64,000 bases of DNA, from NCBI RefSeq assembly GCF_015594545.1, contig NZ_JADIIO010000001.1, forward strand, positions 186,001-250,000, read 5' to 3'. The notes under the pieces were generated by a model. That model worked only from the letters and a program-made list of their open reading frames with translations, searched no databases and was not told the DNA's origin. The first letter of the stretch is position 1. Every line of letters begins with the position of its first letter. A program made the translations under genes and the position numbers. This DNA comes from Staphylococcus durrellii (GTDB lineage Bacteria > Bacillota > Bacilli > Staphylococcales > Staphylococcaceae). Shown in pieces: positions 46,108 to 56,823 of the stretch.

Positions 46108-46231
46108 ATATTTTAATATTTTTTACTTAATTGTGCTTATTTTTTAGGTCATTATTATACACGGCCACTTTTTGCTAAGTAATGGTTATAATAATGCTTT
46201 GATAGAAGTTATATATGGGAGAGACATTACA

Positions 46232-46285
46232 ATGAATAAAGTGCTGAATATAGAAAAAAATATCGTAACAATAGAGGTACACTAA
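46232..46285 (+). CDS. Putative 17-aa leader ORF
   Basis: ATG at 46232 after GGGAGAG encodes MNKVLNIEKNIVTIEVH and stops 1 bp before the next gene's ATG, whose ribosome site (GAGGT) lies inside it. It could be a translational-coupling leader or the end of a lost upstream gene. Weak evidence. Confidence 0.35.
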   Translation: MNKVLNIEKNIVTIEVH

Positions 46286-46286
46286 T

Positions 46287-47780
46287 ATGATGCCGATGAA
46301 AGCAGAAATGATAAAATATTATAGTTTTTGTTTCTTTTTTTATTTTGTTTTTGTGATGTGGATACCACTTGTTTATAGTGATTGGCAATGGCATAGTGCA
46401 TATGGCGTTAAGGCATTTCATAATAATTTTGTAGATGTGAATGGTCGCTATTTAAGTAATTTATTGGAATTTTATGCTGTAAAATATGAACCAATACGTT
46501 GGTTTACTTATAGTTCAATTAGTGTGTTTTTAGTGACTACTATAGTGGGATTTGTAAAAGTTAGGCATAAAGGGCTTTATTTTATGTTAGCGTTTGGTTT
46601 GATGCTCATTATACCGTCCTCGCTCTTCAAATATACTTATGGTTGGTTCGAAGGGTTTTATAATTATGTGCCTGCTACGGCATGTATGATATATAGTTTA
46701 TGGTACGTCATCACAATTTTCAGCAATTTTTCTACATTAACAAAAAAACATCACATTATTTTTTATAGTGTGAGTTTGAGTGGTCAATTATTCTTAGAAC
46801 AAGTTACTTTTTTTAATGTATTGTCTATTCTTTGCGCTTTAATTACGTATGGTATTAAGTTTAAATACTTAAGTCCTAAACTAACTTTGGGCTGTATATT
46901 AACGCTTATAGGAATGTTTATTATGTACGTAAATACTTCATATGATAGATTAACTAATGCATTTAAAATACTTCAAAGTAGCAATGATTTTGCTGCACTG
47001 GCTTTGCGAAGTTATCAAAATTTGACTATAACGATTAGTAAGGGTGTTTTTTTTAATAATATTATTATTTTAACGCTTATTGCTATTGTGATAATTATTT
47101 TATTAGCTCAAAGTGCTACATTTCAAAATTCTGGTCTGTGGGAAAAAATTATTATTTATGGCGGACTCGTTGTTTTTCCATGTTATAGCCTTATAATCTA
47201 TCAAAGCTTTAACTTTAGAGTATATGAACATTTTATTATTTTAAATATCCTCAATTTCACTATTATTCTTATATTTTTAATAACTGCCATAGTGGCAATC
47301 AATTATCTAGAAATTGCAAAAAGTACCAAACTAACGTTATATATTTTAGATGGCTCCTTAATATTTCTAATGGCCTCATTTAGCTTTTACAATAAAATTG
47401 AACAAGGATATTTTTATATTACATATGTGATATGGGTGATTATCTTGCTGATATTATTGTCACAATTAGAAATAGAGAGAGGATGGTTTAAAATAGCGAT
47501 AAACAGTGTCGTTATTTCATTATGTTGTGCTTTTGTAAGTATCATGTTTTATATTGATTACAAGAATGACGCACGCATAGGGCAACTAAAATTTGATTAT
47601 CATCGCAACCCTTTAGCAACTTCTTATAAAGTTGAAAGGTTACCGTTTGAACAATTCTTACTCCAAGCGACGCCAAATAATAAAAAATATGAAAAGTTAT
47701 TTAAGCAATATTGGAATATTCCTCAAGAAATAAAAATTAAGTTTGTTCCTTACCATAGTGTAAATAGGGATGATATTTAA
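46287..47780 (+). CDS. Polytopic membrane protein (497 aa), DUF6056-like
   Basis: About 12 hydrophobic segments across 497 residues. The first loop contains DVNGRYLSNLLEFYAVKYEPIRW and the second YGWFEGFYNYVPATACMIYSLW. This plan, with an acidic/aromatic external first loop, resembles DUF6056 and GT-C-like glycosyl/phosphoglycerol transferase membrane proteins. The role is probably in surface glycan modification, but I cannot confirm it. GAGGT lies nine bases before the ATG; a second in-frame ATG lies at 46290. Confidence 0.6.
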   Translation: MMPMKAEMIKYYSFCFFFYFVFVMWIPLVYSDWQWHSAYGVKAFHNNFVDVNGRYLSNLLEFYAVKYEPIRWFTYSSISVFLVTTIVGFVKVRHKGLYFMLAFGLMLIIPSSLFKYTYGWFEGFYNYVPATACMIYSLWYVITIFSNFSTLTKKHHIIFYSVSLSGQLFLEQVTFFNVLSILCALITYGIKFKYLSPKLTLGCILTLIGMFIMYVNTSYDRLTNAFKILQSSNDFAALALRSYQNLTITISKGVFFNNIIILTLIAIVIIILLAQSATFQNSGLWEKIIIYGGLVVFPCYSLIIYQSFNFRVYEHFIILNILNFTIILIFLITAIVAINYLEIAKSTKLTLYILDGSLIFLMASFSFYNKIEQGYFYITYVIWVIILLILLSQLEIERGWFKIAINSVVISLCCAFVSIMFYIDYKNDARIGQLKFDYHRNPLATSYKVERLPFEQFLLQATPNNKKYEKLFKQYWNIPQEIKIKFVPYHSVNRDDI

Positions 47781-47821
47781 AATAGATGGCAAGAAGACAA
47801 TTTTTGAGGGACAAATAAAAT

Positions 47822-47858
47822 AATAGGCTGTGACAATATATTGTCACAGCCTATTTTA
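47822..47858. terminator. Bidirectional terminator between the DUF6056-like gene and drp35
   Basis: AATAGGCTGTGACAA / TTGTCACAGCCTATT perfect 15-bp stem between convergent genes. Confidence 0.9.
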
Positions 47859-48830
47859 TTAATGGAATTGGTAACTGTTATGTCCTTTGGCAAAGCCACG
47901 AGCAGTGAATAACCAAGAATCGCCACCAGCTTCAATGTCGTTGGCACAAATAATAAGCTGGTCTGTACCAGGAATAAATGCTGGATGCGTAGATCTAAGC
48001 ATATGACCTTCGTCTCTGTTCGGCATTTGTATTTGACCAATAGGATAACCACGTTTATTAAATACTAAGACTCTGCCTTGCCCGTACATTGCGACATAAA
48101 GGTTATCGTCGCTATCGATGCAGCAAGAGTCTGGTCCTTCGTGTCCAGTGAAATAATAAGGTATAGACGCGCCAAATGGTGCAATAGACACGCCATCATC
48201 TAACAATTCAATGCGATGTAAACGATTGGCGTTTGTTTCGGTTACCCATAGCACTGATTCGTCTGTGCTTAATGCAACGCCATTTGCTACAGATAAGTTC
48301 TGTATGACTGGTGTAACGGTTTGGTAGTCTGGTGAGACATAATATACGCCACCTTGTGGATTAGTAGAGTAGCCTCTAAAGTCTGTAAAATAAAAGCCGC
48401 CTTTACTATCAAATACAAGGTCATCAACACAATATTCTGTTGTAATATCATCGATAATATCTTCAAAGTTTTTGCCAGTATCATCAACTGAATAAATGCC
48501 ACCGCTACTTTCAAAATCACCTAAATAACAGACAAAGAGTTTGCCATTTTTATGAATTTTAACTGCGGCAGGATTTGTTTTTGTGGATTGAAAAACTGTA
48601 GAAACTTGTTTTTCTGGTAAGTTTACGCGAAAAACCTTCCCACCAAAGACTTCACATAAAAATAAATTATGTGCTCTATCAAAGCACAATCCTTCTAATT
48701 GTAAGCCTTCATCTGAAATTTTAACCCACGGTTTAGCAGTAATGGTTTGTAATTCACTTTCATTAATAATTGGTACAGCAGATTTAGAAGCACCTGTATA
48801 AGTTAGCGCAGGTAAATTTTGTTCTGGCAT
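47859..48830 (-). CDS. drp35: Lactonase Drp35
   Basis: A 323-residue six-bladed beta-propeller of the SMP-30/gluconolactonase family, matching S. aureus Drp35 in length and in stretches such as [19 protein letters not shown] and [19 protein letters not shown]. It is a calcium-dependent lactonase; in S. aureus it is induced by cell-wall-active antibiotics and detergents. ATG 48830 after GGGAG is chosen; earlier in-frame starts would add a non-conserved 20 residues. Confidence 0.93.
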   Translation of the reverse strand: MPEQNLPALTYTGASKSAVPIINESELQTITAKPWVKISDEGLQLEGLCFDRAHNLFLCEVFGGKVFRVNLPEKQVSTVFQSTKTNPAAVKIHKNGKLFVCYLGDFESSGGIYSVDDTGKNFEDIIDDITTEYCVDDLVFDSKGGFYFTDFRGYSTNPQGGVYYVSPDYQTVTPVIQNLSVANGVALSTDESVLWVTETNANRLHRIELLDDGVSIAPFGASIPYYFTGHEGPDSCCIDSDDNLYVAMYGQGRVLVFNKRGYPIGQIQMPNRDEGHMLRSTHPAFIPGTDQLIICANDIEAGGDSWLFTARGFAKGHNSYQFH

Positions 48831-49090
48831 TGTATCCATCTCCCTTAAAAGTTTGTTAAATAAATATTTATGTACTTTGATATTGTGCATTCAAGGCGAG
48901 TATAAAGCAATTTTTAGTAAAATGCTAATGGTAAAAAGTTTGATTAACAATGCTTTTAAATGGTTGAAATAATAGTAAGTGCCTAGTGTTTAATATTTTA
49001 CTCAATGAACTTAACTATCTACCAAATGATGTTTTATATTTCGTGGAATGAGTTAAATAAGCTTCAAACGACGTATTATTTTAATAAGCG
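48831..49090. other. Upstream region of drp35
   Basis: About 260 bp of AT-rich sequence between drp35 and the 5'-nucleotidase terminator. No ORF or clear operator recognised. Confidence 0.4.
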
Positions 49091-49127
49091 AAAAAACAAC
49101 CCTATAGTTAAAAAACAATAGGGTTGT
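49091..49127 (-). terminator. Terminator of the 5'-nucleotidase gene
   Basis: ACAACCCTAT / ATAGGGTTGT stem with an A run that reads as Ts on the minus strand. Confidence 0.85.
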
Positions 49128-49143
49128 CATGATTTGAATTATG

Positions 49144-50799
49144 TTATGCAGCCTTATCTTTAGACTTTGATTTTTCTTTATCTGTTTTATGTTCTTTAAT
49201 GCGTTGTGGTTGGTTTGTGTTGTATTTTTTTAAGTTAGCTTTTTTGAAGTATTTAGCCACAACTTCATCTAGAGAAATGCCTTCTTCTTTTTTACCACCA
49301 AACATTTTGTAACCATCGCCTTTATTAGCAGTGAAATCATTAGTTGCAACGTGATATTTTTTGTCAGGATCTAATTTTTTAAAATGTCCTGATTTCTTAT
49401 CTAATACTTTAATTGAAGTTACACGATGCTGTTTGGCTTTATTTAAATTATAAGTAACACGTATAGATTTGGAACCTTGCAAGAACCCACCATTAGGTGT
49501 TAATACTTTTTTATGGTTTTCAGTTTTAGTAGGGGAGCTTAAACTATGTTCAAATGCTTTCTTAACGTCGCTACCTTTAACGCTTATTTGTGTAATAGTA
49601 TTGCCAAAAGGTAAGACGGTAATGATATTATTTTGTGTTACTTTGCCCTTATCAATTGATGCTCTTATACCGCCACCATTTGTTACAGCAAAGTCTGGTT
49701 TATGTTTAAATTCTTTATTACCATAACTTTCCATTGCATCCGTAATTAAATTACCTAAGTTAGTTTCTGTTGTTCGAGCGATATTTTTATCCCCTTCGAA
49801 TTTAACGTTGTTGTGTTCACGCACAACTTTAGAAGTTTCTTTTAAGAACTTTTTATTGGCGCCATTAACTTGTTGTGCTATTTGTTTATTGCCTTTAAGA
49901 TGACTTACGTCTTTAACATTAATAAGTGTAGCTGCCAAGTGACTCACTTTGTCATGTGAATAATCGAATGTTATATCACCAACATTTGCTAATGCTGTAC
50001 CGGTTTGTGCAACGATACCATTGCCAAATTGTTCTCCTTTATCTAATTCAGTATGAGAGTGACCGTCTATGACAATAACAGGTTGTTTGATTGATTTTTT
50101 AGAAGTTAATTCTTGTGTTAAATTATCACCACGCCATGATTTTTTAGTAACTGGATCTACGCCTAAATGAGATAGTACAACAATAACATCGGCTTTATTA
50201 TGTAGCTTTTTAGCTTCTTTTTCAGCACTGTTAACTGGGTCGGCAAATTTTAGACCTTTAATGCTATCAGGTCTCGTTTTGACCTTTGTTTCGGGAGTAG
50301 TAACTGCAACGATACCATAACGAATACCATTTCTTTTAATAACAGTAGAAGGTTTAAAAGGATGTTTGCCATTTTTATATACGTTTGAAGAAATGATAGG
50401 GAAGTTTAATTGCTTCTTCAAATGTAATAATTGTTTAAAACCAAAATCAAATTCATGATTACCTAAAGTCATAGCATCATATCCTACACTATTCATAGCT
50501 TTTGCCATTTCCTCTCCTTTAGAATTATTGGAGACGGGTAAACCTTGAAAAGCATCACCAGCATCTAACATGAGGTCCGGACGTTTTTGGTCTTTTAATG
50601 TTTTAAGTTTGGCCATGCCAATGACAGAACCTTTTTCTTCGACCATTCTTCCATGTATATCATTGGTATGTAAGAGAGTATGTTTTTTGGTCGACTTTTT
50701 GTCCTGATTTGATTGTTTCTTTTGTGTTGCATATATGCCAGTCGTAAAGACTGTACAACACAGTAATAAGCCAAGTACGACCCCAATTATTTTCTTCAT
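49144..50799 (-). CDS. Secreted 5'-nucleotidase/UDP-sugar hydrolase family protein
   Basis: A 551-residue secreted metallophosphoesterase. A signal peptide (MKKIIGVVLGLLLCCTVFTTGIYA) precedes the catalytic domain with metal motifs HTNDIHG, DAGDAFQG, GNHEFD and GHSHT. The C-terminal 5_nucleotid_C domain has NGGGIRASI and ATNDFTANKGDGY. The tail is Lys-rich without an LPXTG signal, unlike S. aureus AdsA, so it should be secreted or loosely wall-bound. It would dephosphorylate extracellular nucleotides. ATG 50799 follows GGAGG; an upstream start at 50850 is less likely. Confidence 0.9.
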   Translation of the reverse strand: MKKIIGVVLGLLLCCTVFTTGIYATQKKQSNQDKKSTKKHTLLHTNDIHGRMVEEKGSVIGMAKLKTLKDQKRPDLMLDAGDAFQGLPVSNNSKGEEMAKAMNSVGYDAMTLGNHEFDFGFKQLLHLKKQLNFPIISSNVYKNGKHPFKPSTVIKRNGIRYGIVAVTTPETKVKTRPDSIKGLKFADPVNSAEKEAKKLHNKADVIVVLSHLGVDPVTKKSWRGDNLTQELTSKKSIKQPVIVIDGHSHTELDKGEQFGNGIVAQTGTALANVGDITFDYSHDKVSHLAATLINVKDVSHLKGNKQIAQQVNGANKKFLKETSKVVREHNNVKFEGDKNIARTTETNLGNLITDAMESYGNKEFKHKPDFAVTNGGGIRASIDKGKVTQNNIITVLPFGNTITQISVKGSDVKKAFEHSLSSPTKTENHKKVLTPNGGFLQGSKSIRVTYNLNKAKQHRVTSIKVLDKKSGHFKKLDPDKKYHVATNDFTANKGDGYKMFGGKKEEGISLDEVVAKYFKKANLKKYNTNQPQRIKEHKTDKEKSKSKDKAA

Positions 50800-50909
50800 A
50801 ACTAAAACCTCCAAAACAATATTTGAATATAACTTTATATTTTTATACATATCACTAAATTTCTTGTTGTTAACATAAATCTTTAAACTTTTTAAGTTCG
50901 TAAGTTATA

Positions 50910-50950
50910 AAAAACGCTACTACCAAAAGTGAATTTTTGATAGTAACGTT
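50910..50950 (-). terminator. Terminator of ilvD
   Basis: AACG.TACTA.CAAAA / TTTTTG.TAGTA.CGTT hairpin downstream of the minus-strand stop. Confidence 0.75.
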
Positions 50951-50981
50951 TGTAACAAGACTGTGACGTCTATGAAAAGGA

Positions 50982-52682
50982 TTAATCTGTGATAGCACCT
51001 TTAGATGCGGAAGAAACAAGTTGTGCATATTTGTACAATGTACCACGAGATACTTTTAATTTTGGTGCCGTCCAGTTTGCTTTACGACGCGCAAGTTCTT
51101 CGTCGGAAACATCGAAAGTAATCTCACGATTTTCGGCATCTATAGTGATTGTGTCATTTTCTTCTAATAATGCCATTGGACCACCAACTTGTGCTTCTGG
51201 AGCTGCATGTCCTATAACTAAACCATGCGAACCACCAGAGAAGCGTCCATCTGTTAATAGTCCAACTGTTTCGCCTAATCCTTTACCTACTAGGATTGAT
51301 GAGGCGGACAACATTTCAGGCATACCTGGACCGCCTTTAGGACCAGCATATCTGATAACAACGATATCTCCAGGGACAATCTTATTATTTAAAATAGCTT
51401 TAGTTGCAGCATCTTCTGTATCGAATACTTTCGCTGGACCTTTAATATATGTTTCACTGAGTCCTGAGATTTTAGCAACAGCACCTTCTGGGGCTAAGTT
51501 TCCTTTTAAAATAACGAGTGGACCAGTAGGATGTTTAGGTTCTTCAAAGTTAATTATTTCTTTATTATCTGAAAGTTCCTCTTCTTCGGCTAAATTTTCT
51601 GCAACAGTCTTACCAGTAACTGTCAGACAATCACCATGGATTAGGTCATTTTCAAGTAATAGTTTCATTACGCCCGGTACGCCACCAACATCATTTAAAT
51701 GAGACATAACGTATTTACCGCTTGGGCGTAAGTCGGCGATATGTGGTACGCGTTGACGGATTTTTTCGAAGTCATCTAAAGTTAAGTCTACTTCAATTGT
51801 GTGCGCGATAGCTAATAGATGTAAAATCGCATTCGTTGAACCACCTAGCGCCATAGCCACAGTAATAGCATTCTCAAAAGCTTCTTTAGTCATGATATCT
51901 TTGGGGTAGATTCCTTTTTCAAGTAGATTATATACCGCTTTACCCGCGGCGCGACTGTCTTTTGCCTTGTCGGCTGATACAGCGGGATGTGACGCACTAC
52001 CTGGAAGACTCATACCCATTGCTTCGATTGCAGAAGACATTGTATTGGCTGTAAACATTCCACCACATGAACCAGCGCCGGGACATGCATTACATTCCAC
52101 TTTATGCAATTGTTCATCGTCAATTTCACCGTTATTGTATTGACCAACGCCTTCAAATGCGGAAACGGCGTCCAAATCTTTGCCATCTAATTTCCCAGGT
52201 AATACAGTACCACCATAAACAAAAACTGCCGGTAAGTTGAGGCGCGCTATACCAATCATGCAACCTGGCATGTTTTTGTCACAGCCACCAATCGCCACAA
52301 CGCCATCGAGATTTTCGGCGCTTACAACTGATTCGATAGAGTCAGCAATAAGTTCACGACTTGGCAAAGAGAAACGCATGCCATCTGTACCCATTGAAAT
52401 ACCATCAGAAACCGTTATCGTATTAAAAATCAAAGGATTTGCGCCGGTTTCACTAATACCACGTTTTGTGGCACGAGCTAAACCATCAATATGTACGTTA
52501 CATGGTGTAACCTCACTCCAAGTACTTGCAACACCTATCATTGGTTTTTCAAAATCTTCATCTTCAAATCCAAGAGAACGTAAGTAAGAACGGTTCGGTG
52601 TGCGATTAACACCTTCACTTATTACTTTACTCTTAATGCGTAAATCTTGCCCTTCATTAGTGTCATCTTTCTCCCAACTCAT
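50982..52682 (-). CDS. ilvD: Dihydroxy-acid dehydratase
   Basis: A 566-residue IlvD/Edd-family enzyme that makes the 2-keto-acid precursors of valine and isoleucine. Iron-sulfur ligands are visible in [10 protein letters not shown] and [38 protein letters not shown] is the second family signature. The ATG at 52682 follows AGGAGG; an upstream in-frame start is rejected. It stands alone: no ilvB, ilvN or ilvC follows, although in S. aureus ilvD heads the ilv-leu operon. No T-box or clear CodY box was seen upstream. Confidence 0.93.
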   Translation of the reverse strand: MSWEKDDTNEGQDLRIKSKVISEGVNRTPNRSYLRSLGFEDEDFEKPMIGVASTWSEVTPCNVHIDGLARATKRGISETGANPLIFNTITVSDGISMGTDGMRFSLPSRELIADSIESVVSAENLDGVVAIGGCDKNMPGCMIGIARLNLPAVFVYGGTVLPGKLDGKDLDAVSAFEGVGQYNNGEIDDEQLHKVECNACPGAGSCGGMFTANTMSSAIEAMGMSLPGSASHPAVSADKAKDSRAAGKAVYNLLEKGIYPKDIMTKEAFENAITVAMALGGSTNAILHLLAIAHTIEVDLTLDDFEKIRQRVPHIADLRPSGKYVMSHLNDVGGVPGVMKLLLENDLIHGDCLTVTGKTVAENLAEEEELSDNKEIINFEEPKHPTGPLVILKGNLAPEGAVAKISGLSETYIKGPAKVFDTEDAATKAILNNKIVPGDIVVIRYAGPKGGPGMPEMLSASSILVGKGLGETVGLLTDGRFSGGSHGLVIGHAAPEAQVGGPMALLEENDTITIDAENREITFDVSDEELARRKANWTAPKLKVSRGTLYKYAQLVSSASKGAITD

Positions 52683-52916
52683 AATATTACCTCCTAGTAA
52701 AATTAGCTGCTTTTGCATATCTGAGGTGATTAAATTTATACAATATGGCGCCATGATAACATACAAAAGTTAATTAAGTTAATAGACGATTTATATATAA
52801 ATTGTTAATAAGTTAAGTATATCCTCTCCTGTATGTTATAAACTTATAAGTAATAGCAAAATGATCGAAAATAAATAATGAAAATTAGTTAACGTATTAT
52901 AGTAGTGATAATATAA

Positions 52917-52953
52917 ATAAAACAGCCACATTATGATTATAAATATGGCCGTT
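52917..52953 (-). terminator. Terminator of the amino-acid permease gene
   Basis: AACAGCCACATT / AATATGGCCGTT hairpin with flanking A/T runs just past the stop. Confidence 0.75.
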
Positions 52954-52960
52954 AATTTAT

Positions 52961-54340
52961 TTAATATTTATTATTCTGATGATATTCTTTAGCTTTTTCT
53001 CTAGAATATTTAAGATACATAAGAGACATAATAATTAACCAAACGGGTGTGAAATAAACAGCTGTACGTGTATCAGGATTAACTAATAATACGCCAAATA
53101 TAAATATAAAGAATATGATAATGATGATAGAAGTGACGCGACCACCAGGTAATTTAAACTTGCTGTTTTTATGTTCCTCTGGGCGTTTTTTAGTATATTT
53201 ATAGTAAGCAAACATAATAAGCGTCCAAATAAATATATTTAATACTGTAGATACAGTAGAAATATAAACAAACACTGTTGTCGCATTAGGAATGAAATAA
53301 TTTAGAACTACCGAAATAGATATCATGCCACATGTAATAAAGATGGCGATAAATGGAATTCCTTTACGATTAGTTGATTGGAATTTCGGTGGTGCTTGTT
53401 TTCTGTCAGCTAAACCAAATAATGTACGGCTGTTAGCAAAGATACCGCTATTACAAGCCGATGCTGCTGCGGTTAATACTACGAAATTAATAATTCCAGC
53501 CGCAAAAGGAATGCTAGCTAAACCAAATACTTTAACGAATGGGCTGTCATCAGGACTTAAATGGTTCCAAGGAATAACTGAAATAATTACGGCAATAGCC
53601 CCAACATAAAATAATAATATTCTAATAGGAACATTATTAATTGCTTGTGGAATCGTTTTATGTGGATTCTTCGTTTCGGCTGCAGTGATACCAATCATTT
53701 CAATACCTAAGAAGGAGAAAATAGCCATTTGGAATGACATTAAGAAACCTGATATTCCATGTGGGAACATGCCACCATGACTGTAAATATTTGAGAAGCT
53801 TGATGTTCCATATGGTGTTTTATAGGCCATGATAATAAGAACTATACCAATAATGATTAGGGCAATAATTGTAAATACTTTTATAATTGAAAACCAAAAC
53901 TCTAATTCACCAAATAATCTAGCACTTGTTAAATTGAATGACATAAGCAACATTACACATGCCAACGCAGTTAGCCAGTTTGGAATTTCTGGAAACCAAA
54001 ACGATACATATTTAGCGACGGCTGTAACTTCTGCCATGCCCGACACAATCCATGTTAACCAATAAGACCATCCAGTGATAAACCCGGCCAACGGTCCGAC
54101 AAATTCGTTGGTAATGTCCGCAAATGAATTGAAATTTGTATTAGATAATAACATTTCTCCCATTGCACGCATAAATAAGAATAAGGCCAAGCCAACAATC
54201 ATATACGTGAATAATATTGAAGAACCAGTGAGATGAATCGATTCACCTGCACCTAAAAACAATCCTGTTCCAATTGCGCCTCCAATCGCAATAAGTTGAA
54301 TATGTCTATTACTGAGTGCTCTTTGTAGTTTATCTTCCAT
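52961..54340 (-). CDS. APC-family amino acid permease (D-Ser/D-Ala/Gly type)
   Basis: A 459-residue 12-helix transporter. LSNRHIQLIAIGGAIGTGLFLGAG is the amino-acid-transporter signature, and FSFLGIEMIGITAAETKNP is typical of the CycA/AnsP/AapA branch of proton-coupled importers. S. aureus CycA (D-serine/D-alanine/glycine) begins very similarly as I recall; the substrate remains an inference. A perfect cre site overlaps its upstream region, so carbon catabolite control is likely. Confidence 0.88.
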   Translation of the reverse strand: MEDKLQRALSNRHIQLIAIGGAIGTGLFLGAGESIHLTGSSILFTYMIVGLALFLFMRAMGEMLLSNTNFNSFADITNEFVGPLAGFITGWSYWLTWIVSGMAEVTAVAKYVSFWFPEIPNWLTALACVMLLMSFNLTSARLFGELEFWFSIIKVFTIIALIIIGIVLIIMAYKTPYGTSSFSNIYSHGGMFPHGISGFLMSFQMAIFSFLGIEMIGITAAETKNPHKTIPQAINNVPIRILLFYVGAIAVIISVIPWNHLSPDDSPFVKVFGLASIPFAAGIINFVVLTAAASACNSGIFANSRTLFGLADRKQAPPKFQSTNRKGIPFIAIFITCGMISISVVLNYFIPNATTVFVYISTVSTVLNIFIWTLIMFAYYKYTKKRPEEHKNSKFKLPGGRVTSIIIIIFFIFIFGVLLVNPDTRTAVYFTPVWLIIMSLMYLKYSREKAKEYHQNNKY

Positions 54341-54362
54341 ATCCGTACCCCTTAAGTTTAAA

Positions 54363-54378
54363 ATGTATGCGCTTTCAT
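54363..54378 (-). promoter_or_regulatory. CcpA cre site upstream of the amino-acid permease
   Basis: On the minus strand ATGAAAGCGCATACAT fits the cre consensus WTGNAARCGNWWWCAW at every position, 23 bp before the permease ATG. CcpA bound there would block transcription. The rest of the 54341-54657 gap is AT-rich leader of the catalase gene. Confidence 0.75.
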
Positions 54379-54657
54379 ATCGCTTTACCTTTCATATAAT
54401 GCCATTAATTTTTTAAGAATTCAAATATCTTTTGATAAGTTACTGTGGAAAAAGGATAAACAGGCTTTTAAATACTGTTATTATAGCACATAACTTATTA
54501 AATAAATTTAAAGCTATTTTTTATTTTGCATTATTTTAAATTTAATTTTTTATGAAATATAATTGCTGCAATATATTAAATTCACAATTATGTGCTACAA
54601 TTTTCAGTTTTTTCATGTACTTACAGGGTATTACAATTATTAAAAGGAGGGTTAATT

Positions 54658-56649
54658 ATGACAAATAAAAAACTCGATCAATTAAAGAAAGATGAAAAAA
54701 ATAATGACGGCAAAGCGATGACTACGAACAACGGGGTTAAAGTTAGCGAAGACGAAAATACTTTAACAGTAGGAGAACGCGGACCAAGTTTACTAGAAGA
54801 CTTTCATTTCAGAGAAAAAATAATGCATTTTGACCATGAACGGATTCCTGAGCGTATAGTACATGCTCGAGGATTTGGTGCTCATGGTGAATTCCAAGTA
54901 TATGAAGATTTATCTAAATATACGTATGCAGACTTTTTAACAAATCCTGATAAAACGACGCCGGTATTTGTAAGATTCTCTACTGTTCAAGGCTCAAAAG
55001 GGTCTCCTGATACAGTAAGAGATGTGCGTGGATTTGCAACAAAATTTTATACCGATGAAGGTATCTTTGACCTTGTTGGTAATGATATCCCAGTATTCTT
55101 TATTCAAGATGCAATTAAATTCCCGGACTTAATACACGCGGTTAAACCAGAACCACATAATGAAATGCCTCAAGGTGGCTCTGCGCACGATACGTTTTGG
55201 GATTTCTTTGCACAAAATCCTGAATCCACACATACAACTATGTGGGCAATGAGTGACAGAGGTATACCTAAAAACTTTAGACAAATTGAAGGTTTTGGTG
55301 TGCACACATTCCGTTTAGTAAATAGTGAAGGGCAATCTTACTTCGTTAAATTCCACTGGAAACCATTGCAAGGTTTAGAATCATTTGTATGGGACGAGGC
55401 TCAAATCTTACATGGTAAAGATGTTGATTTTCATCGTAAAGATTTATATGAATCTATTGAAAAAGGCGACTATCCTGAATGGGAGCTAGGTTTACAAATT
55501 ATTACGCCAGAACAAGAATTTGATTTTGACTTTGATATTTTAGACCCAACTAAGATTTGGCCTGAAGATCAAGTGCCGGTACAACGTGTTGGTAAAATGA
55601 CGTTAAATCAAAATGTAAGTAATGTTTTCGATGAAACTGAGCAAGCTGCCTTCCATCCGGGTCATATCGTTCCTGGTATTGATTTCTCTAACGACCCATT
55701 ATTGCAAGGCCGTTTATTCTCATATACAGATACTCAAATTTCAAGACTTGGCGGACCAAACTTTAACCAAATTCCAATCAATAGACCAGTCAATGAAGTT
55801 CATAACAATCAACGTGATGCAATGCATCAACAAAATGTACACAAAGGACAAACTTCATACCATAATAATGCTTTAAACGATAATGAACCTCATACAACAT
55901 CCAAAGAAGAGGGAGGATATGAACATTATCAAGAAAAAGTAGAAGGTAGAAAAATTAGAAAACGCAGTGAAAGCTTCAAAGACTATTACACGCAACCAAA
56001 ATTATATTTAAATAGTTTAACTGAAGCTGAATATCAACATATGGCTGACGGTTTCTCCTTTGAAATAGGTATGTGTGATTCTATTATGGTTAAAGAGAAT
56101 GCTGTTAGCCAATTAAACAAAGTTGATAGAAAGCTTGCAGAAACTGTAGCAGAAAATGTCGGCGTTAAAGTACCTGAACAGAATGAAGAGATACAATCAA
56201 ATGCATCAGATAGCAAACTAACTATGGAAAAATTTGATATTCCGTTACCTGGACATTCTGTAGCTGTATTATTAAATGGTAGCATTTCAGAGGATACATT
56301 GAAATCATACGCCAAAACGTTTACACAACAAGGCTTAAACTATGCATTTGTAGGCAAACATCCTAAAGATATCGACGAAGACTTCGGTGTTACCGAAACT
56401 TATGCAACTGCACATCCAACATTGTTTGATAGCTTAATTGTGATTTCAGATGGTTCTGACCTAAACCCAGCTGCCGAAGAGTTTGCTGAATTATCGTATA
56501 AACACAACAAGCCAGTAGTAATTAATGAACAAGCAGCAGCACAATTAAAAGAAGCTAAATTAAACCTAGATGCACCTGGCGTGTTTATTTCAGATGATCC
56601 AGAAACAATCGTTAAAGCATTTGACCGTGCAAGATATTGGGATAGATAA
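54658..56649 (+). CDS. katE: Large-subunit (HPII/KatE-type) catalase
   Basis: A 663-residue clade-2 haem catalase that breaks down hydrogen peroxide. Catalytic His69 (IVHARGFG), distal Asn142 (VGNDIPVFFIQD) and the haem-ligand Tyr356 (RLFSYTDTQISRLG) are intact. The extra C-terminal flavodoxin/DJ-1-like domain (about 525-663, GHSVAVLLNGSI..) marks the large type, distinct from the ~500-residue KatA usual in S. aureus. AAGGAGGG precedes the ATG at 54658; an upstream start at 54592 is rejected. No clear PerR box was found. Confidence 0.92.
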   Translation: MTNKKLDQLKKDEKNNDGKAMTTNNGVKVSEDENTLTVGERGPSLLEDFHFREKIMHFDHERIPERIVHARGFGAHGEFQVYEDLSKYTYADFLTNPDKTTPVFVRFSTVQGSKGSPDTVRDVRGFATKFYTDEGIFDLVGNDIPVFFIQDAIKFPDLIHAVKPEPHNEMPQGGSAHDTFWDFFAQNPESTHTTMWAMSDRGIPKNFRQIEGFGVHTFRLVNSEGQSYFVKFHWKPLQGLESFVWDEAQILHGKDVDFHRKDLYESIEKGDYPEWELGLQIITPEQEFDFDFDILDPTKIWPEDQVPVQRVGKMTLNQNVSNVFDETEQAAFHPGHIVPGIDFSNDPLLQGRLFSYTDTQISRLGGPNFNQIPINRPVNEVHNNQRDAMHQQNVHKGQTSYHNNALNDNEPHTTSKEEGGYEHYQEKVEGRKIRKRSESFKDYYTQPKLYLNSLTEAEYQHMADGFSFEIGMCDSIMVKENAVSQLNKVDRKLAETVAENVGVKVPEQNEEIQSNASDSKLTMEKFDIPLPGHSVAVLLNGSISEDTLKSYAKTFTQQGLNYAFVGKHPKDIDEDFGVTETYATAHPTLFDSLIVISDGSDLNPAAEEFAELSYKHNKPVVINEQAAAQLKEAKLNLDAPGVFISDDPETIVKAFDRARYWDR

Positions 56650-56673
56650 GTAAAAGTTAATAGCAATTGAAGG

Positions 56674-56703
56674 AGGACTGAATTTTTCAGTTCTCTTTTT
56701 TAT
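56674..56703 (+). terminator. Terminator of katE
   Basis: AGGACTGAA / TTCAGTTCT hairpin followed by CTTTTTTATTTT. Confidence 0.85.
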
Positions 56704-56749
56704 TTTAATAGAGAGGTTTAATAGTTTTGCTTTGTTATACAATAAAAAT

Positions 56750-56783
56750 AGCCTAACAGATAAAAGTATATCTGCTAGGCTTA
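56750..56783 (-). terminator. Terminator of the fad operon
   Basis: TAGCCTA.CAGATA / TATCTG.TAGGCTA-like hairpin about 40 bp beyond the fadA stop. Confidence 0.8.
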
Positions 56784-56823
56784 TTGTTAGTTTTGACAAT
56801 GTAGCATGTTAATAAATTATATC

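Noticed and set aside
50989..51702. Plus-strand 237-codon ORF opposite ilvD
   Set aside because: Antisense to a strongly conserved enzyme; Ser/Pro/Ile-rich composition typical of an antisense shadow.
52683..52960. T-box or CodY control of ilvD
   Set aside because: No T-box core (AGGGTGGNACCGCG) and no AATTTTCWGAAAATT-like match better than chance was seen.
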